Assembly (NCBI GenBank): GCA_016462375.1
Contig: JAEMTJ010000006.1
Location: forward strand, 1-5,619
Direction: 5' to 3'
DNA from: Rhodoluna sp.
GTDB taxonomy: Bacteria; Actinomycetota; Actinomycetes; Actinomycetales; Microbacteriaceae
Length of the DNA stretch: 5,619 bases
Below the pieces are notes generated by a model that was not told the DNA's origin, ran no database searches, and saw only the letters and a list, made by a program, of their open reading frames with translations. The translations under genes and the position numbers were made by a program. Positions 1 through 5,219 of the stretch are shown here, in pieces. How positions within the stretch are numbered: the stretch's first letter is position 1; each line of letters begins with the position of its first letter.

Positions 1-125
1 TGGGGGTAGCCAAAGACCGCCGGTTTCGGTGCAGGCAAATCCAAAGATTTATCAGAGGTTTTGCATGTGTCGACGAAGGTCCGCTTAGTAAGCGGCTTCC
101 AGCGCAGGTGAACTGAATTTGATAC
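1..125 (+). promoter_or_regulatory. L10 (rplJ) mRNA leader, autoregulatory RNA element, 5' end probably cut by window
   Basis: This untranslated stretch precedes rplJ and carries what I recognise as the actinobacterial ribosomal-protein L10 leader. The tell-tale segments are CCAAAGACCGCCGGT near 10-24, CGACGAAGGTCCGC at 71-84 and GCGCAGGTGAACT at 102-114. Between the last two a small hairpin is visible: CCGCTT (81-86) pairs with AAGCGG (90-95) around a three-base loop. In known L10 leaders this RNA is bound by the L10-L12 complex, which lowers expression of rplJ and rplL when free protein accumulates. The promoter is not visible and probably lies upstream of the window. The motif match is from memory of the family; a covariance search with the Rfam L10 leader model would settle it. 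Confidence 0.75.
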
Positions 126-130
126 TTTTC

Positions 131-160
131 AAGCTCTGGTCATTTGCGCCAGAGCTTTTT
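131..160 (+). terminator. Intrinsic terminator in the rplJ leader (attenuator candidate)
   Basis: AAGCTCTGG (131-139) pairs perfectly with CCAGAGCTT (149-157) around a nine-base loop, and Ts run from 156 to 160, giving a 9-bp stem with a U tract. It lies between the L10-leader core and the rplJ ribosome binding site, so it would stop transcription before the genes. The position fits attenuation like that reported for Bacillus subtilis rplJL, where L10-L12 binding favours termination. A possible antiterminator is TCAGAGGTT at 52-60, which can pair with the left arm with one G-G mismatch and one G-U pair. That competing pairing is inference. Confidence 0.7.
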
Positions 161-207
161 ACTTTAAAGACCCTAGGGCTACCGGCATCACAGATATAAG
201 GAGCGCC

Positions 208-720
208 ATGGCGGACAAGCAAGCCACAGTTGCAGAGTTGACTGGTTTATTCCAGAACTCTAAGGCTGTTCTGCTAACCGAGTACCGCGGACTCACTGTG
301 GCACAGCTTAAAGAGCTGCGCCGTTCAATCAGTGCCGATGCAACTTACGCCGTAGCTAAGAACACATTGCTAACCATTGCTGCAAAGAATGCTGGAGTGA
401 CCGCTTTTGAGGGTCAACTAGCAGGACCAACAGCCATGGCTTTTGTTAGCGGAGACGTAGTCTCTGTTGCCAAGGCAATGCGTGATTTCGCTAAGGCAAA
501 CCCACTGCTAGTTGTTAAGGCGGGCTATTTCGATGGTCTAGCTCTTACCGCTGCAGAGGTTACCAAGCTCGCTGATCTTGAAACTAGAGAAGTATTGTTG
601 GCCAAGGCTGCCAATGCTTTCAAGGCTTCACTATTCGGTGCAGCATACATGTTCCAGGCACCTCTTGCTCAGGCTGCTCGCGCAGTCGACGCTTTGCGTC
701 AGAAGCAAGAAGCTGCATAA
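208..720 (+). CDS. rplJ: 50S ribosomal protein L10
   Basis: L10 anchors the L7/L12 dimers to the large ribosomal subunit and forms the base of the stalk that recruits translation GTPases. It also represses its own operon. The 170-residue length is normal for bacterial L10. The N-terminal RNA-binding domain (about 1-130) shows the family segments LTEYRGLTVAQLKELR near 22-37, VAKNTLL near 50 and LAGPTAMAF near 71. The C-terminal helix (about 132-170, with ETREVLLAK at its start and an Ala-rich end) is the L7/L12-docking part. The ATG has a strong AAGGAG at 198-203, four bases upstream, which supports this start. rplL follows after 39 bases and both are expected on one mRNA. Expression is probably controlled by the upstream L10 leader and its terminator hairpin. 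Confidence 0.97.
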   Translation: MADKQATVAELTGLFQNSKAVLLTEYRGLTVAQLKELRRSISADATYAVAKNTLLTIAAKNAGVTAFEGQLAGPTAMAFVSGDVVSVAKAMRDFAKANPLLVVKAGYFDGLALTAAEVTKLADLETREVLLAKAANAFKASLFGAAYMFQAPLAQAARAVDALRQKQEAA

Positions 721-759
721 ACAAACCAACGCTTTACAAACTAAAACAAGGAGATACAC

Positions 760-1137
760 ATGGCAAAGCTGACCACAGACCAGCTAATTGAAGCCTTCAA
801 GGAGCTTTCACTAATCGAACTTTCAGAGTTCGTTAAGAAGTTCGAAGAAGTATTCGAAGTTACCGCCGCAGCTCCAATGGCTGCTGCCGCTGCACCTGCT
901 GCTGCTGCAGAAGCTGTTGAAGAGAAGACCTCATTCGATGTTGTTCTTGAAGCTGCTGGCGACCAGAAGATCCAGGTTATCAAAGAGGTTCGTGCTCTAA
1001 CTAACCTAGGTCTAGGAGAAGCAAAGGCTGTCGTTGACAGCGCTCCAGCAACCGTACTTGAGGGTGCTAGCAAGGAGACTGCAGAGAAGGCTAAGGCTGC
1101 TCTAGAAGCTGCTGGTGCAAAGGTTACCCTTAAGTAA
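760..1137 (+). CDS. rplL: 50S ribosomal protein L7/L12
   Basis: This is the multi-copy stalk protein that contacts EF-Tu, EF-G and other factors and stimulates their GTPase activity. Three parts are visible in 125 residues, a typical length. They are an N-terminal dimerisation/L10-binding helix pair (about 1-34), an Ala/Pro-rich flexible hinge (about 36-54), and the globular C-terminal domain from EKTSFDVVL (55-63) to the end. That domain keeps the factor-binding helix with K70, K75, R78, the LGLGEAK segment (83-89) and K89. An AAGGAG at 748-753, six bases before the ATG, confirms the start. The gene is followed by a strong terminator and not by rpoB. Codons are restricted, as expected for a very highly expressed gene, with frequent Leu CTA. 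Confidence 0.98.
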   Translation: MAKLTTDQLIEAFKELSLIELSEFVKKFEEVFEVTAAAPMAAAAAPAAAAEAVEEKTSFDVVLEAAGDQKIQVIKEVRALTNLGLGEAKAVVDSAPATVLEGASKETAEKAKAALEAAGAKVTLK

Positions 1138-1160
1138 TCTTCTTCACTGACAAAGAATTT

Positions 1161-1196
1161 CCCGTCTTGGCTTTACGCCAAGGCGGGTTTTCTTTT
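1161..1196 (+). terminator. Intrinsic terminator of the rplJ-rplL operon
   Basis: CCCGTCTTGGC (1161-1171) pairs with GCCAAGGCGGG (1177-1187) over 11 bp with a single G-T wobble and a five-base loop. It is followed at once by TTTTCTTTT (1188-1196). The hairpin lies 23 bases after the rplL stop codon and separates the ribosomal-protein unit from the sulfur amino acid genes. Confidence 0.92.
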
Positions 1197-1202
1197 ACTC
1201 GG

Positions 1203-1214
1203 TATTCTTGAACT
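1203..1214 (+). promoter_or_regulatory. Possible promoter for a leaderless cystathionine synthase mRNA
   Basis: TATTCT (1203-1208) fits the actinobacterial -10 pattern TANNNT. The A of the next gene's ATG is the seventh base after it, the usual distance for a transcription start. No Shine-Dalgarno sequence is present between the terminator and the ATG. Both facts suggest that transcription begins on the start codon and the mRNA has no leader. No convincing -35 box is seen at the usual spacing, where the terminator's 3' arm lies; this is common for actinobacterial promoters but weakens the call. Confidence 0.4.
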
Positions 1215-2552
1215 ATGAAGTATTACAACAATGTGGTCGAGCTGATCGGCAATACCCCTTTAGTTAAGTTGAATAAGGTAACTGAAGGTATTGCCTGTAC
1301 TGTTCTAGCCAAAGTTGAATACTTCAACCCTGGTGGGTCTATTAAAGACCGCATTGCAGAGAAGCTTATTGATGCAGCTGAAGCTGCCGGTCAACTAAAA
1401 CCCGGTGGCACTATTGTTGAACCCACTTCAGGTAACACCGGTATTGGTCTAGCTCTGGTTGCTCAGCAACGCGGTTATAAATGCATCTTTGTGCTGCCTG
1501 ACAAGGTAGCTGTAGACAAGATCAACACATTGAAGGCATATGGAGCTGAGGTTGTTGTTTGCCCAACTAACGTGGCTCACGAAGACCCTAGAAGTTACTA
1601 CTCGGTATCAGATCGTATCGCGAGAGAAACTCCTGGAGCTTTTAAACCCGATCAATACAGCAACCTAGCTGGTCCTGCTGCTCACTATGAATCAACCGGT
1701 CCTGAGATTTGGAAAGACACTGACGGCCAGGTTACTCACGTTGTCATTGGTGTTGGCACTGGCGGAACTGTTTCTGGTACCGGTAAATATCTAAAAGAGA
1801 TAAGCCAGTGGAGTGTCAAGATCATTGGTTGTGATCCTGCTGGTTCGGTTTACTCAAACGGTAATGGAAGACCATATCTTGTTGAAGGTGTTGGTAGAGG
1901 AGATGACTTCTTACCTGGAGCTTTTGATGGTTCAGTAGTGGATGACTTTATTCCAGTTTCAGATTTTGATTCATTCATGATGACGAAAAGATTGGCTAAA
2001 GAAGAAGGACTACTTGTTGGCCCTTCGTGCGGAATGGCTGTTGTTGCTGCCCTAGAGATTGCTAAAGATTTACCTGCTGATGCAGTTGTGGTTGTGATTT
2101 TGCCTGATGGCGGAAGAGGATACCTAGCGAAGGTATTCAACGATACTTGGCTTAGAACCTATGGTTTCATGCCAAGACTTGATACTGCTGTTGAAGATCT
2201 AGTAACAGGCACTCAAGAGTCTCCTCAGGTAGTTAGAGTCAAGTCAACTCAAACAGTTGCAGATGCGCTAGCGCTCGAGTCTGAATTTGTGGTGGTCTTT
2301 GACAATCCTCCACCGGTTCGTTTTGGTGAGATCTCAGGTGTGCTTAGGTTAGAACACCTAAAGGCAGGCTTAGCCTCAGGCGCTTTCAAGGAAAGTGATC
2401 TAGTTTCAACTCACATGGAGTCAAAGCCATCACCTTTGGGCTATACCGACACTCTTGAAACTGCTAGGGAAGAACTCTCAGATGCCGACTGTGCTCTGGT
2501 GCTTCGTGAGGGTGAAGTAATAGCGCTTTTGACTAACCAACAACTGCCATAG
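1215..2552 (+). CDS. cbs: Cystathionine beta-synthase (PLP-dependent, with divergent CBS domains)
   Basis: This cytosolic PLP enzyme condenses serine (or an activated serine) with homocysteine to cystathionine, the first step of reverse transsulfuration. Residues 1-315 are the fold-type II catalytic domain. K44 in GGSIKDR is the Schiff-base lysine, TSGNTG (71-76) binds the substrate carboxylate, GVGTGGTVSG (179-188) holds the PLP phosphate, and S271 in GPSCGM sits where the pyridine nitrogen is bound. PDGGRGYLAKVFNDTW (297-312) resembles mycobacterial Cbs closely. Residues about 323-445 correspond to the paired CBS regulatory domains but are divergent and end early. The start matches the family N-terminus (ELIGNTPL at 9-16) although no ribosome binding site is present. 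The next gene, a cystathionine gamma-synthase/lyase, follows after nine bases. A cysteine synthase activity is possible, but the C-terminal extension and overall similarity favour Cbs. Confidence 0.9.
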   Translation: MKYYNNVVELIGNTPLVKLNKVTEGIACTVLAKVEYFNPGGSIKDRIAEKLIDAAEAAGQLKPGGTIVEPTSGNTGIGLALVAQQRGYKCIFVLPDKVAVDKINTLKAYGAEVVVCPTNVAHEDPRSYYSVSDRIARETPGAFKPDQYSNLAGPAAHYESTGPEIWKDTDGQVTHVVIGVGTGGTVSGTGKYLKEISQWSVKIIGCDPAGSVYSNGNGRPYLVEGVGRGDDFLPGAFDGSVVDDFIPVSDFDSFMMTKRLAKEEGLLVGPSCGMAVVAALEIAKDLPADAVVVVILPDGGRGYLAKVFNDTWLRTYGFMPRLDTAVEDLVTGTQESPQVVRVKSTQTVADALALESEFVVVFDNPPPVRFGEISGVLRLEHLKAGLASGAFKESDLVSTHMESKPSPLGYTDTLETAREELSDADCALVLREGEVIALLTNQQLP

Positions 2553-2561
2553 GGTTAAAGC

Positions 2562-3710
2562 ATGTCCGAGTTTGAAACCAGAGCCATTCACACAGCTCAA
2601 GAGCCAGATCACCTAACCGGTGGGGTTATCCCGCCTATTCACATGACCAGCACCCATAAGCAAGACGGTGTCGGTAATCTGCGTCAGGGGTTTGAATACA
2701 ACCGTGCAGGTAACCCAACCAGAAATGCTCTGCAGGAAGCTTTAGCTTCTCTAGAGGGTGGAAGATTTGGGCTTAGTTTCTCATCAGGGCTAGCTGCTGA
2801 AGATGCCATCATTCGCGGGGTTATGAAGCCAGGTGATCACGTCATTTTGGCTAATGACATGTATGGCGGTTCATACAGACTGTTTGCTCGTGTGTTTGCT
2901 CCTTGGGGAATCGAATTCTCAATTGTTGACCTGAATGACTTTGTTGCACTAGAAGCAGCGTTTATTGCTGGTAAAACCAAGATGGTTTGGATTGAAACTC
3001 CATCTAATCCGATGATGACAATCTTTGACATAGCTAAGGTCTCTACCATCGCTCATAAGCATGGTGCAGTTGCTGTTGTCGACAATACTTTTGCAACTCC
3101 TTATCTGCAACGTCCACTTGAACTAGGTGCAGATATTGTTATGCACTCAACTACCAAGTATTTAGGTGGTCACTCAGATGTTCTCGGTGGTGCGGTAGTT
3201 CTAAACGATGGTGAGCTTGCTAAAAAGATTGAGTTCATTCAGTTTGCTGTCGGTGCTGTTTCATCGCCGTTTGATTCTTGGCTAACTCATAGATCACTGA
3301 AGACCCTCGCTCTTCGTATGGATAGACACTGCTTTAACGCACAGTCTGTTGCTAACTACTTAGAGGCACAAACTTCTCTAATCTCTGCTGTTTACTATCC
3401 AGGTCTAGAGGACGCCCAAGGGCATGATGTTGCTCGCAAGCAGATGTCTGGTTTTGGTGGAATGCTCTCTTTCAAGCTAGTTGGTGGTGAGAAAGCTGCT
3501 AAGAAGTTCTGTGAAAGCACAAAGTTGTTTACTCTTGCTGAATCTCTAGGTGGAGTTGAGTCTTTGGTTAACTACCCAGCGGAGATGACTCACGCTTCAG
3601 CTAATGGAACTCCAATCGAAGTTCCTAAAGACATTGTTCGTTTATCTGTTGGGGTTGAACACATCAGCGATATCTTGGCTGACATTGCCCAAGCGCTAGA
3701 AAAACTCTAG
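2562..3710 (+). CDS. metB: Cystathionine gamma-synthase / gamma-lyase (Cys/Met metabolism PLP enzyme)
   Basis: This is a fold-type I PLP enzyme of the Cys/Met metabolism family, which either makes cystathionine from an O-acylhomoserine and cysteine or cleaves cystathionine to cysteine. K199 in HSTTKYLGGHSD is the PLP lysine, D174 in VVDNTF contacts the ring nitrogen, Y101 in MYGGS stacks on the cofactor, and FEYNRAGNPTR (44-54) supplies the phosphate-binding Tyr and Arg from the partner subunit. The ESLGGVESL segment near residue 330 and the EMTHAS segment are standard. The 382-residue length is normal. It resembles mycobacterial MetB, which also lies close to cbs. Sequence alone does not decide synthase from lyase; pairing with cbs makes the lyase (cysteine-forming) direction attractive. 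The only ribosome-binding signal is a weak AGGG at 2551-2554 overlapping the cbs stop, so translation is probably coupled. Confidence 0.9.
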   Translation: MSEFETRAIHTAQEPDHLTGGVIPPIHMTSTHKQDGVGNLRQGFEYNRAGNPTRNALQEALASLEGGRFGLSFSSGLAAEDAIIRGVMKPGDHVILANDMYGGSYRLFARVFAPWGIEFSIVDLNDFVALEAAFIAGKTKMVWIETPSNPMMTIFDIAKVSTIAHKHGAVAVVDNTFATPYLQRPLELGADIVMHSTTKYLGGHSDVLGGAVVLNDGELAKKIEFIQFAVGAVSSPFDSWLTHRSLKTLALRMDRHCFNAQSVANYLEAQTSLISAVYYPGLEDAQGHDVARKQMSGFGGMLSFKLVGGEKAAKKFCESTKLFTLAESLGGVESLVNYPAEMTHASANGTPIEVPKDIVRLSVGVEHISDILADIAQALEKL

Positions 3711-4310
3711 ATGCCTGAGCAAGACAGAATCCAAGCAATCTACGATGAGTTTGCTAAGACTTACGATGATCACTACTCGTCACCTGAATTTCAAGAAGAA
3801 GACATTGCGCTATTCAAGATTGTCTCTCCTTGGGTAAGAGGAACTGTTCTTGATTTAGGTTGTGGAACTGGATTAACCCTTTCCTATAACCAAATCTCTC
3901 ACGAGGACTATTTAGGCATTGATCCATCTGAGGGGATGCTCGCAAAGCTTGAAGCCAAGTTCCCTGAACACAACACACTTAACGCAACTTTTGAGGACTG
4001 GGACAAGACCAACCCTGCTGGTCACTTCGATACCATCCTCGGTCTATTTGGTGCCCCTTCATACTTCAATAAAGAGTCCTATGCAAAGGTTCTAGAAAGA
4101 CTTAGCCCTAAAGGTCACTACTTCCTGATGTTCTATAAGCCTGGCTACTTCCCAGCCCACATCTACACTCCTGAGGACATAGCGGCTACCAAGGCCAGAA
4201 TTGACTATGACCTTATCAATACCACCTTTGAAGGCACCTTTATCTTCACCAATTACCTAGTGGCAACCAACATTCCTAAAGAGTTCCTACCTTTAGGTAA
4301 CAAGACGTAA
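3711..4310 (+). CDS. Class I SAM-dependent methyltransferase, substrate unknown
   Basis: This protein of 199 residues has a Rossmann-fold methyltransferase core. VLDLGCGTG (46-54) is motif I and binds SAM, D71 in GIDPSEGML is the acidic residue expected to hold the ribose hydroxyls, FEDW (94-97) lies where the adenine is contacted, and FDTILGLFGAPSYF (106-119) is the motif IV region. A short tail of aromatic-rich strands completes the fold. No signal peptide or membrane segment is seen, so it should be cytosolic. Its ATG directly follows the TAG of the preceding gene with no gap and no good ribosome binding site, which points to translational coupling. The context suggests a tie to sulfur metabolism, since its product S-adenosylhomocysteine can feed homocysteine to the neighbouring enzymes. 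The methyl acceptor cannot be read from the sequence. Confidence 0.85.
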   Translation: MPEQDRIQAIYDEFAKTYDDHYSSPEFQEEDIALFKIVSPWVRGTVLDLGCGTGLTLSYNQISHEDYLGIDPSEGMLAKLEAKFPEHNTLNATFEDWDKTNPAGHFDTILGLFGAPSYFNKESYAKVLERLSPKGHYFLMFYKPGYFPAHIYTPEDIAATKARIDYDLINTTFEGTFIFTNYLVATNIPKEFLPLGNKT

Positions 4311-4379
4311 AAAAAGCAAAAAAGACACAAAAATAGGAAAGAATAGTCTTATTATTTCCCCAATCTAAGGAGTTCCCTT
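4311..4379 (+). promoter_or_regulatory. A-rich spacer with possible promoter and strong RBS for the transporter gene
   Basis: The 69-base gap starts with phased A runs (4309-4315, 4318-4323, 4329-4333), which could bend DNA or act as an upstream promoter element. TAGTCT (4344-4349) fits a TANNNT -10 box, and AAGACA (4322-4327) is a weak -35 candidate 16 bases before it. TATTAT (4350-4355) is an alternative -10. AAGGAG at 4367-4372, seven bases before the ATG, is a clear ribosome binding site that fixes the next start. No terminator for the preceding gene is seen, so read-through is possible. The promoter call is weak; the ribosome binding site is firm. Confidence 0.4.
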
Positions 4380-5210
4380 ATGGCTATATCACGCAAAGCA
4401 ATCTGGAAGACATTGGCAGCTACCGCTGCGGTCTTGGTTGCGACCTCACTTTCAGCATGTTCTTCTGGCAGCATCGCGGGAGACACAATCACTGAAGGAA
4501 AACTAACCATCGGTACCGGTAACCCAGCATATTCACCATGGGTTCTAAATGACGCTCCAGAAGCTGGCGAAGGATTCGAAGCCGCCGTTGCTTATGCTGT
4601 TGCAGAGAAGCTCGGCTTTGAAGCTGCAGATGTCGTTTGGGTTAGAACTACTTTCGATGAAGCAATTGCACCAGGAGCAAAGAACTTTGATTTCAACCTG
4701 CAGCAGTATTCAATTACCGAAGAGCGCAAGGCTAACGTTGACTTCTCATCTGCCTACTACGAGACAGCACAGGTTGTTGTGACCACCGAATCTTCACCTG
4801 CGGCGTCTGCAACTAGCATTGCTGATCTTCAGGGTTACCTAATCGGCGCTGCAACCGGCACCACCTCATTCGATGCAATCGGTTCAGTTATTAACCCAAC
4901 TCAGGCAGCTCTCGCATTCAACTCAAACGATGACGCGAAAGCAGCGCTTACCAATGGTCAAGTTGATGCAATTGTGCTTGACCTACCAACCGCTCTTTAC
5001 GCATCTTGCTGTGAACTAACCGGTGGAAAAATTATCGGTCAGTTGCCAACTGCTGCCAAGGGAGACCAGTTCGGTCTAGTCCTAGACAAGGGTTCAAAAC
5101 TAACCGCTGCTGTCACAAAGGCTCTTGATGACCTTCGTGCCGACGGCACTCTAGCCAAACTAGAAGAGAAATGGCTTACCGCGGACGCGGGAGTTCCAGT
5201 CCTCAACTAG
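4380..5210 (+). CDS. ABC transporter substrate-binding lipoprotein, family 3 (amino-acid type)
   Basis: This is the extracellular solute receptor of an ABC importer, tethered to the outer face of the membrane by a lipid. A signal peptide runs from M1 to A26 with a basic start (RKAIWK), a hydrophobic stretch and the lipobox LSAC, so C27 should be lipid-modified. The rest is a bacterial family 3 solute-binding fold. GNPAYSPW (47-54) lies at the start of lobe one. ITEERKANVDFSSAYYE (112-128) contains R116, equivalent to the Arg that grips the amino-acid carboxylate in HisJ-like proteins. IGAATGTTSFDAI (155-167) and D201 in AIVLDLP are the second-lobe contacts. The 276-residue length is normal. 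The ligand is probably an amino acid or similar small polar molecule, but it cannot be specified. Two adjacent cysteines (C210, C211) are unusual for an exported protein. The permease gene follows after nine bases. Confidence 0.92.
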   Translation: MAISRKAIWKTLAATAAVLVATSLSACSSGSIAGDTITEGKLTIGTGNPAYSPWVLNDAPEAGEGFEAAVAYAVAEKLGFEAADVVWVRTTFDEAIAPGAKNFDFNLQQYSITEERKANVDFSSAYYETAQVVVTTESSPAASATSIADLQGYLIGAATGTTSFDAIGSVINPTQAALAFNSNDDAKAALTNGQVDAIVLDLPTALYASCCELTGGKIIGQLPTAAKGDQFGLVLDKGSKLTAAVTKALDDLRADGTLAKLEEKWLTADAGVPVLN

Positions 5211-5219
5211 ATTTGAGTA

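Noticed and set aside
171..178. Perfect palindrome CCCTAGGG between the attenuator and rplJ
   Set aside because: Eight bases with no loop, no partner site and no operator context; this is within chance, especially where CTAG is common.
578..772. Open frame of 64 codons on the plus strand overlapping the end of rplJ
   Set aside because: It is out of frame with a certain ribosomal-protein gene, runs into rplL, and encodes nothing recognisable.
741..1073. Open frame of 110 codons on the minus strand across rplL
   Set aside because: It is the antisense of the Ala-rich rplL gene. The Ser/Ala-rich composition is what reversed Ala codons give, and there is no ribosome binding site or family signature.
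1850..2140. Minus-strand open frame of 96 codons inside cbs
   Set aside because: It lies opposite the conserved catalytic domain and has no start signal or similarity to a known family.
2500..2562. Possible frameshift truncating the cbs C-terminus
   Set aside because: The other frames just before and after the stop do not restore the usual C-terminal helix, and the next gene starts nine bases later, so a natural short end is more likely.
2837..3049. Minus-strand open frame of 70 codons inside the gamma-synthase/lyase gene
   Set aside because: It is antisense to the conserved PLP domain, and nothing supports expression.
4311..4379. A-rich gap considered as a SAM or other riboswitch, or as a replication-origin-like site
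   Set aside because: No extended paired structure, no conserved riboswitch core and no DnaA-box repeats are visible; the gap is too short and contains ordinary promoter and ribosome-binding elements.
4549..4782. Plus-strand out-of-frame open frame of 77 codons inside the substrate-binding protein gene
   Set aside because: Low-complexity translation, no ribosome binding site, and complete overlap with a well-supported gene.
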